DNA from: Actinomycetota bacterium
GTDB taxonomy: Bacteria > Actinomycetota > Actinomycetes > Nanopelagicales > Nanopelagicaceae
Direction of reading: 5' to 3'
NCBI GenBank assembly: GCA_947450545.1
Contig: CANFVU010000001.1
Location: 62,001-126,000, forward strand
DNA: 64,000 nucleotides
Part shown: positions 35,694 to 44,281 of the stretch, in pieces
How the letters are laid out: the number at the start of each line of letters is the position of its first letter
Numbering within the stretch: position 1 is the first letter of the stretch
Made by a program: the position numbers and the translations under genes
Notes under the pieces: model-generated
Databases searched by the model: none
Told to the model about the DNA's origin: nothing
The model's input: only the letters and a program-made list of their open reading frames with translations

Positions 35694-37247
35694 TTATTGC
35701 TTCTCTTCAAGTCGAGGGAAAAGTACTGCTCCCTTTGTGACGATTGAACCAGGCTTTAACTGACCCCAGGTTGCAACGTCAGAGATTTTTTGTGAAGCAA
35801 GATCGGATTGAACTCCAAGGCTTTCCCATAAAATCTGCGTGGTAGCAGGCATGACGGGATGAAGAAGAATCGCTAACGCACGAATGGATTCGGCAGTGTT
35901 GTACAGAATTGCATCCAACTCTTCTTTGCGGCTCTCATCTTTTGCAACGGCCCATGGCTCTTTTTCGGTCACATAACCATTGACGCGCTTACAGAAATCC
36001 ATCACCGCATTGATTCCGCCTTGGAAATCTAAAGCACACATAGCTTTATCTGCTTTTGCCACAGTTTCGGCAAGGGCGCTCTCAAGTATTGGCTCGTGAG
36101 CAACTGCAGGAATAGCGCCACCACAGTACTTTTCAATCATGGCAATCAAACGTGAAGCCAAATTACCAAAATCATTGGCTAATTCACTCGTGTATCGCGC
36201 ATTCATATCTTCCCAAGAGAATGATCCATCCTGGCCAAAAGGAATAGCGCGCAAGAAGTAATAACGAAAAGCGTCAACGCCAAAGTGATCGGTGATATCT
36301 GCAGGAGCAATGCCGGTGAGCTTGCTCTTGCTCATTTTTTCTCCGCCAACAAGGAGCCAACCATGGGCAAAAACTTTGCGAGGAACAGGCAACCCGGCTG
36401 CCATCAACATTGCTGGCCAAATCACTGCATGGAAACGCAAAATATCTTTACCGACTAAGTGCACATCACAAGGCCAAGTTTGGGCGAACTTCTTTCCGCC
36501 TTCGCTTTGAGCCTCGTCTCCCACGCCAACTGCTGTTGCGTAATTAAGAAGGGCGTCGAACCAGACATAAACAACTTGCTTGGTATCCCATGGGACTGGA
36601 ATTCCCCAATCAAAAGTTGAGCGAGAAATCGAGAGGTCTTGTACGCCACCCTCTAAGAATGCAAGGACTTCATTGCGAGCGCTTGCAGGTTCACATGCTT
36701 CAGGGTTCTTCGTGTAATGCTCAATCAGTGCTGGAACAAAGTGGCTGAGCTTGAAGAACCAATTCTCTTCGCTGACATTCTCGACAGGAGTCGAGTGGAT
36801 AGGACACTTACCTTCGATGAGATCGCCAGGTAATTTAAATTCTTCACACCCAATGCAATAAGGGCCTTCATATTTTCCGGAATAGATAAAACCTTTATCT
36901 TTAAGATCAGAGAGGAATCGCTGTACGCGATCCATGTGGCGTGGCTCGGTGGTACGAATAAAATCATCATTCGCGATATTGAGACTTTTCCAAACAGGCT
37001 TCCATGCATCTTCAACTAAACGATCACACCAATCTTGCGGGGATACGTTGTTCTTTGTTGCAGTATTCAAGACTTTTTGACCGTGCTCGTCGGTGCCAGT
37101 CAAGAACCAAACCGATTCACCTTTTTGACGATGCCAGCGAGTGAGGACATCCCCAGCTACCGTCGTATATGCATGGCCAATGTGTGGCGCATCGTTGACG
37201 TAGTAGATAGGTGTCGTTAAGTAGAACGACTTATCGGCTGAACTCAT
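35694..37247 (-). CDS. metG: Methionyl-tRNA synthetase
   Basis: Class I aminoacyl-tRNA synthetase. The HIGH-like motif is in NDAPHIGHAYTT, the zinc knuckle reads CIGC followed by CPIH, and the KMSKS signature is in GGEKMSKSKLTG. The C-terminal anticodon-binding helical domain is present but the additional C-terminal tRNA-binding dimerisation domain found in E. coli is absent (517 residues, the usual actinobacterial length). The ATG has a TAAGAT box six bases upstream, so the metG-tatD-rsmA operon probably begins with a leaderless mRNA. Confidence 0.97.
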   Translation of the reverse strand: MSSADKSFYLTTPIYYVNDAPHIGHAYTTVAGDVLTRWHRQKGESVWFLTGTDEHGQKVLNTATKNNVSPQDWCDRLVEDAWKPVWKSLNIANDDFIRTTEPRHMDRVQRFLSDLKDKGFIYSGKYEGPYCIGCEEFKLPGDLIEGKCPIHSTPVENVSEENWFFKLSHFVPALIEHYTKNPEACEPASARNEVLAFLEGGVQDLSISRSTFDWGIPVPWDTKQVVYVWFDALLNYATAVGVGDEAQSEGGKKFAQTWPCDVHLVGKDILRFHAVIWPAMLMAAGLPVPRKVFAHGWLLVGGEKMSKSKLTGIAPADITDHFGVDAFRYYFLRAIPFGQDGSFSWEDMNARYTSELANDFGNLASRLIAMIEKYCGGAIPAVAHEPILESALAETVAKADKAMCALDFQGGINAVMDFCKRVNGYVTEKEPWAVAKDESRKEELDAILYNTAESIRALAILLHPVMPATTQILWESLGVQSDLASQKISDVATWGQLKPGSIVTKGAVLFPRLEEKQ

Positions 37248-37253
37248 CCGCGA

Positions 37254-37259
37254 ATCTTA
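37254..37259 (-). promoter_or_regulatory. -10 box of leaderless metG promoter
   Basis: TAAGAT with a six-base spacer (TCGCGG) before the metG ATG. It falls in the 15-base gap after rsmI, so rsmI and metG need not share a transcript. Confidence 0.6.
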
Positions 37260-37262
37260 TCC

Positions 37263-38108
37263 TTATTTACCAAGGCCTTTGTGCTGCACCATCGCGTCAA
37301 AAACAGTGCGCTTAGCGATACCAGTCTGCTTTGCAACGGCGGCAATAGCCTCTTTGCGAGACTCTCCTGCACTTTCTCGAGCTAATACCTGTTCAATTAA
37401 TTCACTTTCACTGAACTCGCGAAGTTCAGGATTGAATCCTTCAATCACAATTGTTATTTCGCCCAATATTTCTTTTGAAGCTGCCCATTCGACAATTTCT
37501 GAAACAGTTCCTCGTGCAACTTCTTCATATGTCTTAGTCATTTCGCGGCACACTGCAATCTGGCGATCGTTTCCGAAGGCGAGAGAAATGTCGTTGAGAG
37601 ATTCAATGAGGCGGTGCGGCGCTTCGAAAATAATGATTGTGCGCTCTTCAGTCGCACGTGCTTCAAACCAAGCGAGTCGAGCACCTGATGTTCGCGGTGG
37701 AAACCCATCGAAACAAAATGAATCTGTTGGAAGACCCGAAAGAAGCAGCGCCGTTGTCACTGCACTTGGACCCGGAAGCACAGAGATTTGAATATTTCGT
37801 GCTACAGCTTCACGCGCAAGTCGATATCCAGGATCACTGATGCCCGGCATTCCTGCATCTGTAACAACGAGCAAATCATGGCCCTCTTCTAATATTTGTA
37901 AAAGAGGTTCGAGACGTTCATTCTCATTTCCTTCAAAGAAAGAAATCACTTTCGCTTCGTGGCGAATTCCAAGATCCTGACAGAGGCGTCCAAAGCGCCT
38001 GGAATCTTCTGCAGCAACAAACTTTGCCTGCTCAATACTCTCTTTGAGGCGCGCTGATGCATCACCTGGGTTACCCAGTGGAATAGCGGCCAGAATTAAC
38101 ACAGCCAT
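37263..38108 (-). CDS. rsmI: 16S rRNA cytidine-1402 2'-O-methyltransferase
   Basis: Tetrapyrrole-methylase-fold enzyme that methylates C1402 of 16S rRNA. The N-terminal AIPLGNPGDASARLKE, the middle VTDAGMPGISDPGYRL and the FDGFPPR region match the family closely. At 281 residues it is normal; the C-terminal helical tail (VLARESAGESRKEAIAAVAK) is the usual RsmI_HTH-like extension. It is divergent from the mannosyltransferase gene with 26 bases between starts, the same arrangement as Rv1002c-Rv1003. Confidence 0.95.
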   Translation of the reverse strand: MAVLILAAIPLGNPGDASARLKESIEQAKFVAAEDSRRFGRLCQDLGIRHEAKVISFFEGNENERLEPLLQILEEGHDLLVVTDAGMPGISDPGYRLAREAVARNIQISVLPGPSAVTTALLLSGLPTDSFCFDGFPPRTSGARLAWFEARATEERTIIIFEAPHRLIESLNDISLAFGNDRQIAVCREMTKTYEEVARGTVSEIVEWAASKEILGEITIVIEGFNPELREFSESELIEQVLARESAGESRKEAIAAVAKQTGIAKRTVFDAMVQHKGLGK

Positions 38109-38122
38109 ATTCTCGCAGGCTC

Positions 38123-38128
38123 TAGGCT
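38123..38128 (+). promoter_or_regulatory. -10 box of leaderless mannosyltransferase promoter
   Basis: TAGGCT with a six-base spacer (GTAGGC) before the ATG at 38135, in the short divergent gap shared with rsmI. Confidence 0.6.
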
Positions 38129-38134
38129 GTAGGC

Positions 38135-39463
38135 ATGACCGGAACTCTCCTCAAAGGTTCGGAACGAGCCCGCGATAGCGCTACAGCTGTGGGGTTTGTA
38201 CTTATCGCTTTAGTTATGCGGATATGGCATCTCTCGAGACCAAAAGGCTTTATTTTTGATGAAGTTTATTATGCAAAGAATGCCCACTCACTTGTCCAGC
38301 ATGGGGTGGAGCTTCAAGCAAATGGAAACGCTGAATTCATCGTACATCCACCGGTTGGAAAGTGGTTGATTGGGCTTGGTATCAAAGCCTTTGGATTCAA
38401 TGAATTTGGGTGGAGGTTTTCTTCAGCACTTATCGGAGCGATATCAGTTGGATTAATTTTTCTCCTAGCAAGGAAACTTTTTGATAGCTACTACCTTGCT
38501 TGCACAGCATCTCTCCTCTCGTTGGTCGATGGATTGCACTTGGTGCACTCTCGTACAGCCCTACTCGATATCTTCCTAATGTTTTTCCTCCTCCTCTCTG
38601 TATATTTCATCGCAATTAGTAAGCCGTGGTTTGCATCTATATCTCTTGGTCTAGCTCTTGGAACTAAGTGGAGCGGGATTTATTACATGGTAGCTCTTGG
38701 CGCTTTCATGCTTTACGTAGATTTCCGAAATCAAAAAGCGCTTGAGACCGAATTCCCGATTCGCGAAGTCGTCAAAAAGAATCTCTTGAAGCGAATGTTG
38801 CAATTTGGAATTATTCCGATTGCAACATATATAGCTTCTTGGTCTGGTTGGTTTTTAACACGAGGTGGGTGGGATCGAACCTGGTCCAAATCTCCAATCT
38901 CCTCGTTCATTCACTATCACTCTGAGATGTGGAACTTTCATACAAACCTCACAGAGGCGCATTCGTATTCAGCTAACCCATGGAGTTGGCTCATTATGGG
39001 TCGGCCAACTTCCTTCTTCTATGCATCGCCTAAAAGTTGTGGAACATCTGCATGCTCGCAAGAAATTCTTGCTTTGGGGACTCCCCTGTTGTGGTGGAGC
39101 GCTGTCGTGGCAATTGTTGTAACTATTGGATATTGGTTGGCAAGGCGTGAATGGCAGAGCGGCTTTCTATTGCTCGCTGTTGCTGCTGGATATGCGCCAT
39201 GGTTCTTGATGCAGAAGAGAACGATGTTTACTTTTTATGCGATTGCATTTGAGCCTTTTCTTATACTGGTCATTGTGTATGCGCTCTCCAAGTTCCTCGA
39301 GAGAGATCAAAATGGGCTGATTCCACGACATCGCCTTTACGCGACATACGTGTGGTTAACGCTCGTTGTAGTGAATTTTTGGTACTTCTTGCCTCTATAT
39401 ACAGCAGATGTGATCACGTACACGGCATGGTTCAACCGCATGTGGCTTCCTTCGTGGATTTAG
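38135..39463 (+). CDS. Protein O-mannosyltransferase (PMT family)
   Basis: A multi-spanning GT-C glycosyltransferase that moves mannose from polyprenyl-phosphate mannose onto exported proteins. The first external loop has the catalytic FDEVYYAKNA (D42, E43) and a second conserved stretch is HSRTALLDIFLMFF. The domain is complete, with a hydrophobic C-terminal half containing WFLMQKRTMFTFYAIAFEPF in part. At 442 residues it is shorter than the mycobacterial enzyme (about 520), mainly at the N-terminus and in loops. It is convergent with the next gene (6 bases). Confidence 0.92.
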   Translation: MTGTLLKGSERARDSATAVGFVLIALVMRIWHLSRPKGFIFDEVYYAKNAHSLVQHGVELQANGNAEFIVHPPVGKWLIGLGIKAFGFNEFGWRFSSALIGAISVGLIFLLARKLFDSYYLACTASLLSLVDGLHLVHSRTALLDIFLMFFLLLSVYFIAISKPWFASISLGLALGTKWSGIYYMVALGAFMLYVDFRNQKALETEFPIREVVKKNLLKRMLQFGIIPIATYIASWSGWFLTRGGWDRTWSKSPISSFIHYHSEMWNFHTNLTEAHSYSANPWSWLIMGRPTSFFYASPKSCGTSACSQEILALGTPLLWWSAVVAIVVTIGYWLARREWQSGFLLLAVAAGYAPWFLMQKRTMFTFYAIAFEPFLILVIVYALSKFLERDQNGLIPRHRLYATYVWLTLVVVNFWYFLPLYTADVITYTAWFNRMWLPSWI

Positions 39464-39469
39464 CCCTGC

Positions 39470-40198
39470 TTATTCGTTAACGACGCGACCGTTCTCGCTC
39501 GCTGCTTCTTCTGCAAGTTCTTGATCAAAGAGATCAGTGCGAGAAGGTAAAGACATTGCTTGAAGCATTTCTTGCTCCGCGCTCCATGTTCCTGGAACTG
39601 TTAAATCAATAACGCGCTTTGGTGTAATCGCTTTTGCTGCAGTGACATATGTTGGTTTGGGAACATTTACCGGCTGCCAACCGCTGCGATCTTTAGGAAT
39701 GACGACAACGCCAGAAAGCTCATTGCGATCTGAGAGTGGAATCCAGTGATCGGTTGCTGCTTGCGCATCAAGAGAAATCAACGGAGATACGCGAACTGGA
39801 GCAGTTGTGACTTTTTCGAGAGCTTGAAGACGTCGTGCTTTGAGTTGAGCAGCGACAACTTGACGACGAACATTCACAAAATAAATTGCAAAACCTGAGA
39901 CCGGAATCAAAAGCATCGACCATGCAATAAATCCAAGTGCTGCGATGACAAATGATCCGACGAAGAGAGCGGTGAGTCCGGCAAAAATAGTTCTGCGTTG
40001 GGCAATGCGTTTACGCTTTTTCGCGGGATCTTCAAATTCAGGCAACATCGATGAAGGAGATGATCCAACGACTTTCATTGCGCTTCTGAATTTTTCACTG
40101 CTGCGACCAGAAGAATCTTCGTGAGTACTGATCCAGCGAGGTAAGAAGTAGGCGACCCACATACCAATGATGATGAGGTAGATGAGTCCGGACGCCAT
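39470..40198 (-). CDS. Membrane protein of unknown function (Rv0996-like position)
   Basis: A 242-residue protein with one N-terminal helix (about 4-19, LIYLIIIGMWVAYFLPRW), a polar stretch, and two further helices near 72-110. The cytoplasmic C-terminal half is soluble. The N-terminal pattern and the location beside a GNAT and moeA recall Rv0996 of M. tuberculosis. I do not recognise a domain and propose no function. The ATG at 40198 has a leaderless TATTTT box. Confidence 0.75.
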   Translation of the reverse strand: MASGLIYLIIIGMWVAYFLPRWISTHEDSSGRSSEKFRSAMKVVGSSPSSMLPEFEDPAKKRKRIAQRRTIFAGLTALFVGSFVIAALGFIAWSMLLIPVSGFAIYFVNVRRQVVAAQLKARRLQALEKVTTAPVRVSPLISLDAQAATDHWIPLSDRNELSGVVVIPKDRSGWQPVNVPKPTYVTAAKAITPKRVIDLTVPGTWSAEQEMLQAMSLPSRTDLFDQELAEEAASENGRVVNE

Positions 40199-40204
40199 GG
40201 GTAA

Positions 40205-40210
40205 AAAATA
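40205..40210 (-). promoter_or_regulatory. -10 box of leaderless promoter for the 242-residue membrane protein
   Basis: TATTTT with a six-base spacer (TTACCC) before the ATG at 40198. A/T-rich sequence makes a chance match more likely here than at other sites. Confidence 0.5.
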
Positions 40211-40256
40211 ACTTGCTATGACCCGAAAAATGGGGATTTAGACCGCTATGTCCGTT

Positions 40257-40826
40257 TTAAATTCCCGGATTTTCTCTGACAAAAGTACTGTGATCTCGCC
40301 AGTCTCCGTCGATATGTAAGTACCGAGGGCGAAGTCCTTCATAGATATAGCCAGCTTTTTCAGCGACTTTTCGCGAAGCTTCATTCTCGGGACGCAAATT
40401 AATTTCAATTCTATGAAGCTGCAATTGAGAGAACGCGAATTCTGTAACTGCAACGACGGCCCGAGTCGTAAACCCTCGTCCCGCAAAGCGTTGATCAATC
40501 CAATAACCAATGTATCCGCCTCGATATGCCCCCATCACAATTCCCCCGAGAGTGACTTGGCCGATAAATCGTTCATTTCCTTGATCAGAAATCCAGAGCC
40601 CAAAGGAATATGAGCGGCCGGCCTTCATCTCTTGATTTTGAAAAGCAACCATTCCGAAATAACTTGGCAACGGACCATCGCTGTCGAGGTCTGGGCGGGT
40701 AGCTTCCCAGGGAGTGAGCCAATCTCGGTTAACGCGTCGGACCTGCATCCAAATATCTCGATCGCGAAAACGAAGGGGGCGAAGAGTTAATTCACGGTCG
40801 CGAAGGATGGGACCGCGGGCAAACAT
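40257..40826 (-). CDS. GNAT acetyltransferase, RimJ/RimL type
   Basis: An N-acetyltransferase of 189 residues, similar to the ribosomal-protein N-terminal acetylases. The acetyl-CoA loop lies in the YWIDQRFAGRGFTTRAV region (Q/R-x-x-G-x-G/A pattern), followed by the NxASRKVAEKAGY motif near the end. The substrate may be ribosomal protein S5 or S18 or another protein; sequence alone does not say. Its ATG overlaps the stop of the MoeA-like gene (TAATG), so the two are translationally coupled, as for moeA-rimJ in Mycobacterium. Confidence 0.9.
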   Translation of the reverse strand: MFARGPILRDRELTLRPLRFRDRDIWMQVRRVNRDWLTPWEATRPDLDSDGPLPSYFGMVAFQNQEMKAGRSYSFGLWISDQGNERFIGQVTLGGIVMGAYRGGYIGYWIDQRFAGRGFTTRAVVAVTEFAFSQLQLHRIEINLRPENEASRKVAEKAGYIYEGLRPRYLHIDGDWRDHSTFVRENPGI

Positions 40827-41740
40827 TAGAGAGCCCGCTCTAGAACCATTACATCCACTATTTCACCTTTAAGAGCGCCAGGTGAATCTGAAGCAATAGC
40901 AATAAGTCCTTGAGCATCAGAAAGTGTTGCAAGCGTTTCTTGTTCAGCAAGCGGCGTAACCGTTAAGGAGTCTCCTTGAGCCAGAGATGCGCGGATCAAC
41001 GAAGTTACTCCAACAGGTGACTCGATGTTCTGGGTCACTTTTGCTTTGAGGACGGTGCGGTGAACGTTCACTGCTCCAAGCATTGTTCGAATCATCGGGC
41101 GAACAAATAGTTCGGCAGAGAGATACGCAGCAATGGGATCGCCAGGAAGAGTAATGACTGGAGTCTTATCTGGGCCAATCGTTCCAAAATTATGGCGGCC
41201 ACTATTTTCAATATTAGGCAGTACGGTCGTAATCTCGCCTAATTCGCTCAGCACAGCTGTGATGAGATCGAAAGATTCATCATGACTTTCACCGCTTATA
41301 ACAACGAGATCAGCACGAACGAGTTGATCTTCAACAACAGTTTTGAGTTGCTCGTGATTTTCAGGAATAGAGTGAACGCGATAACCCATCGCCCCCGCCT
41401 CTTTTACTGCAGTGGTGAGCATCCAGGAATTAGATTCAAATTCATCTTCGGAGCTCTGAAGTCTATTTCCAGGTTCTACCAAATCATCTCCTGCTGAAAT
41501 CACCACAACGCGAGGATGCGGCCGAGTTGGAAGATGATCTAAACCAATGGAAGCTGCCAAACCAATTTGAGTAGAACGAATTCGCGAACCCTTTTTCAGA
41601 ACATGGCGGTCGCCTGCGAAAATATCTTCAGCAAGGGTGGCTCCATGAGCATCCAGTAGTGGCATATCGAATGATTCGAGAGGCGCAGAGATAGCGAGCA
41701 GCTGCGTTAAGAGTTCGCTGACTCCTACCTTCTTTTCCAT
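40826..41740 (-). CDS. Shortened MoeA-like protein, probably without molybdotransferase activity
   Basis: Related to MoeA, which inserts molybdate into adenylylated molybdopterin, but only about 304 residues long against roughly 400. The N-terminal segment through TLAEDIF (36-41) joins directly to GDRHVLKKGSRI (43-54), so the region with NSAMDGYA and MTGAPLP is missing. The MogA-like domain is present (SAGDDLVEPG, 82-91) but key loops differ: SGESHDES where SGGVSxGxxD is expected and NSGRH where PGKP is expected. LPGDP (198-202) remains. ATG at 41740 is favoured over GTG at 41746 because of a leaderless box. Confidence 0.8.
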   Translation of the reverse strand: MEKKVGVSELLTQLLAISAPLESFDMPLLDAHGATLAEDIFAGDRHVLKKGSRIRSTQIGLAASIGLDHLPTRPHPRVVVISAGDDLVEPGNRLQSSEDEFESNSWMLTTAVKEAGAMGYRVHSIPENHEQLKTVVEDQLVRADLVVISGESHDESFDLITAVLSELGEITTVLPNIENSGRHNFGTIGPDKTPVITLPGDPIAAYLSAELFVRPMIRTMLGAVNVHRTVLKAKVTQNIESPVGVTSLIRASLAQGDSLTVTPLAEQETLATLSDAQGLIAIASDSPGALKGEIVDVMVLERAL

Positions 41741-41746
41741 GCTCAC

Positions 41747-41752
41747 ACCCTA
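41747..41752 (-). promoter_or_regulatory. -10 box of leaderless promoter for the MoeA-like gene
   Basis: TAGGGT with a six-base spacer (GTGAGC) before the ATG at 41740. The spacer itself contains the alternative GTG start, which would leave no room for a leaderless transcript from this box. Confidence 0.55.
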
Positions 41753-41805
41753 CCGAGTGGAGTGGCGCTTTCCAGTGAAGTAACTGCTTTTGTCGCGCAC
41801 TGCTT

Positions 41806-41811
41806 TAAAGT
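41806..41811 (+). promoter_or_regulatory. -10 box of leaderless promoter for 5-formyl-THF cyclo-ligase
   Basis: TAAAGT with a six-base spacer (AAACCT) before the GTG at 41818, in the 77-base divergent region with the MoeA-like gene. Confidence 0.6.
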
Positions 41812-41817
41812 AAACCT

Positions 41818-42330
41818 GTGAAATCGGATAAAGCAGCCCTTCGCAAAGAGATGCGCTGGCAGAGATCCGAACATTTCATTGAATCAAGTTGGCTTCATAT
41901 TCTGAGTTGTGCCGAATTAAAAGACGTGACCCACGTCGCAACTTATATTTCATATGGAGTAGAGCCGCAGACTCTTGATATTAATTCTGTTCTGCGAGAC
42001 AGTGGAAAAGTTGTTCTCGTTCCACGACTTCTCCCAGATAAGGATCTTGAATGGGTCGTATGGAATGGTGAAAGTGAAGCAATGGGTGAAGCTTTCACTG
42101 ATTTAGGAAAAATCGGAGTGGTCATTGTTCCCGCACTCCGCATTGATCGGGAAGGTAATCGACTCGGACAAGGTGGCGGATCGTATGATCGCGCTCTTCC
42201 TCGCTTAAATGCATGGAAAATCGCGCTGGTACATCATGGAGAGCTCACGAGCGAACCAGTTCCACATGAAGGACATGACCAAAAAGTGGATGCAGCTGCT
42301 ACGCCAGACCTTGTAGTTCGTTTTTCTTAA
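41818..42330 (+). CDS. 5-formyltetrahydrofolate cyclo-ligase
   Basis: Converts 5-formyl-THF to 5,10-methenyl-THF, salvaging folate. The N-terminal KxxLRKEMRWQR (KAALRKEMRWQR), the ATP-binding PALRIDREGNRLGQGGGSYDRALPR region (seen as GQGGGSYDRALP) and VPHEGHDQKVD match the family; 170 residues is a little short but complete. The GTG start is supported by the leaderless box. In Mycobacterium galU lies between this gene and moeA; here it is missing. It ends with overlapping stop codons against the acyl-CoA dehydrogenase. Confidence 0.9.
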   Translation: MKSDKAALRKEMRWQRSEHFIESSWLHILSCAELKDVTHVATYISYGVEPQTLDINSVLRDSGKVVLVPRLLPDKDLEWVVWNGESEAMGEAFTDLGKIGVVIVPALRIDREGNRLGQGGGSYDRALPRLNAWKIALVHHGELTSEPVPHEGHDQKVDAAATPDLVVRFS

Positions 42331-43466
42331 AGGTCACCGAAGTGGCGAGCCATAACAATTCTCTGAACTTGATTGGTTCCCTCATAAATTTGAGTTAATT
42401 TTGCATCTCTCATCATTCGCTCAACAGGGTAATCGCTCACGTAGCCGTATCCCCCAAGCACTTGAACTGCATCCGTTGTTACTTTCATCGCAGTATCACT
42501 AGCAAAACATTTTGACGCTGCTGAATAGAAAGTGAGGTCCTTCTCTCCTCGCTCACTTTTCACGGCAGCTGCATACGTTAATTCACGAGCTGCAGCGATA
42601 TTCATAGCCATATCTGCCAACATAAATTGAACGCCTTGAAAATCAAAGATAGGTTTCTTAAATTGCACCCGCTCATGTGAATACTTTTCAGCTGCATCAA
42701 ATGCACCTTGAGCAATTCCTAAAGCTTGAGCAGCAATTGTAATTCGCGTGTGATCAAGTGTTTTCATCGCAATCGAGAACCCAGCCCCAACATCACCGAG
42801 TCGACGATCGTCACCAACGACTACCTCATCAAAATAAACTTCACGAGTAGGTGAACCTCTAAAGCCCATCTTCTTCTCGTGTGCTCCGAATGAAACTCCC
42901 GCATCGCTTTTTTCTACGATAAATGCAGTAATTCCTTTTGCACCAGCCGCTGGATCTGTGGAGGCAAGCACGGTGTAGAAATCTGATTCACCGGCGTTGG
43001 AAATCCATTTCTTACTTCCCGAGATAACCCAACTTCCATCTTTATTTACTGCTCTCGTCTTCATCGCTGCAGCATCTGATCCAGCTTCTGATTCTGAAAG
43101 ACAATAAGAAAAACCTTTACCTTTAACGAGCTTCGGCAAATATTTCTTCTTCTGTTCTTCGCTTCCCGCCAATATAAGCGGTACTGAACCCAATTTATTT
43201 ACTGCAGGAATAAGTGATGATGCACCACACACTCGCGCAATCTCTTCGATGATTATGACTGTGGCAAGAGCATCAGCTCCTTGTCCGCCGTATTTGCTAT
43301 CCACATGTGCGGCAAAGAGATCTGCTGCGATGAGTGCATCCCACGCTTCTTGGGGGAAACGAGCAGCCTCGTCAACATCGTGAGCAAAAGGTGCAATCTT
43401 CTTTTCAGCAAGTGCCCGTACGCTTTCGCGCAGCTCTCGATACTCGTCTGGGATAAGTGGTTCCAT
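42327..43466 (-). CDS. Acyl-CoA dehydrogenase
   Basis: FAD enzyme that introduces a trans-2 double bond into acyl-CoA. The catalytic glutamate lies in YEGTNQVQRIVMAR at the C-terminus (the short/branched-chain type position), and the FAD region has YCLSESEAGSDAA and WISNAGESDFYTV. At 379 residues it is complete and resembles Rv3274c (fadE25), which is also encoded next to birA/accD5, suggesting a role linked to short or branched acyl-CoA and the carboxylase. A TATACT box lies six bases upstream within the birA 3' end. Confidence 0.94.
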   Translation of the reverse strand: MEPLIPDEYRELRESVRALAEKKIAPFAHDVDEAARFPQEAWDALIAADLFAAHVDSKYGGQGADALATVIIIEEIARVCGASSLIPAVNKLGSVPLILAGSEEQKKKYLPKLVKGKGFSYCLSESEAGSDAAAMKTRAVNKDGSWVISGSKKWISNAGESDFYTVLASTDPAAGAKGITAFIVEKSDAGVSFGAHEKKMGFRGSPTREVYFDEVVVGDDRRLGDVGAGFSIAMKTLDHTRITIAAQALGIAQGAFDAAEKYSHERVQFKKPIFDFQGVQFMLADMAMNIAAARELTYAAAVKSERGEKDLTFYSAASKCFASDTAMKVTTDAVQVLGGYGYVSDYPVERMMRDAKLTQIYEGTNQVQRIVMARHFGDL

Positions 43467-43469
43467 TCT

Positions 43470-44234
43470 TTAAGTATAAAGATGAATGACATCTCCGGAA
43501 TAGATGTGGCGAGCCCCATCTAGGACTAACTCTCCAAATAATCCAATGGATTCTGCAATTCCAGACTCGACTACCTCGCCAACGCCTCGGACTTCCACCT
43601 TCTTGCCCAGCGTTGAGGAGTGTGCCGAATAATCGTTGACAAGATCTGCTCCTTCTTCCCACTCAGCAAGAAGTGAGGCAAATTGAACAAGGAACCGTGA
43701 AAGGTAATAGTTGCGATCGCGTTGAGCAATATTCACAAGTGCAAGTGACGTTGCCGTCGGAACTGGCAGTTCGGACTCTGTCATCGCAACATTTAACCCA
43801 ATGCCAACAATCACTCCGGTAGATGTAGCTTCGGCGAGAATGCCTGCAACTTTTCCATCTCGTTCAGAACCTACAACCAAAATGTCGTTTGGCCACTTTG
43901 TATAAAAAACTTCTTTCTCGCTATTTAAAATTCTTTCGAGTGCGATGCCAGCAATGAGGGAAATCCATCCCCACTCATCGCGATTTCGTTGTGGTTCAAT
44001 ATAAAAAGAAAAAAGTAATGAACAAGATCTTTCTGCTTCAAATGTGCGATCTAAGCGGCCACGCCCTGCGCTTTGAAATTCTGCAGCGATCACTTCTCCG
44101 TGGAATGGTTTTTTGGATGCGAGATAGGTTTGTGTTGAATCAATTTCTTGTACGACAGATACCTGCCAGTAGCCATCTACTAGGAGGTAAGCGAGCTTCT
44201 TCACATCAAGTGGTGAAATATCTACGCCTGTCAT
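43470..44234 (-). CDS. birA: Biotin-[acetyl-CoA-carboxylase] ligase
   Basis: Attaches biotin to the carboxyl-carrier lysine of biotin enzymes. The biotinyl-AMP binding loop is AAEFQSAGRGRLDR (GRGR form), followed by KWPNDILV and GIGLNVA, and a small C-terminal SH3-like domain. At 254 residues it lacks the N-terminal helix-turn-helix of E. coli BirA, so it is a monofunctional ligase and not a repressor. It is divergent from the carboxylase operon whose alpha subunit (K540) is its obvious substrate. An AGGA ribosome-binding site precedes the ATG. Confidence 0.95.
   Translation of the reverse strand: MTGVDISPLDVKKLAYLLVDGYWQVSVVQEIDSTQTYLASKKPFHGEVIAAEFQSAGRGRLDRTFEAERSCSLLFSFYIEPQRNRDEWGWISLIAGIALERILNSEKEVFYTKWPNDILVVGSERDGKVAGILAEATSTGVIVGIGLNVAMTESELPVPTATSLALVNIAQRDRNYYLSRFLVQFASLLAEWEEGADLVNDYSAHSSTLGKKVEVRGVGEVVESGIAESIGLFGELVLDGARHIYSGDVIHLYT
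43473..43478 (-). promoter_or_regulatory. Possible leaderless -10 box for acyl-CoA dehydrogenase
   Basis: TATACT with a six-base spacer (TAAAGA) before the ATG at 43466. It sits in the last codons of birA, so it would be an internal promoter in addition to read-through from birA. Confidence 0.45.
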
Positions 44235-44269
44235 TACATTTCCTATTTCTAATAGGGGAGCTTCCCTAG

Positions 44270-44275
44270 TACCTT
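44270..44275 (+). promoter_or_regulatory. -10 box of leaderless promoter for the carboxylase operon
   Basis: TACCTT with a six-base spacer (AGACCC) before the GTG at 44282, in the 47-base divergent gap with birA. Confidence 0.6.
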
Positions 44276-44281
44276 AGACCC

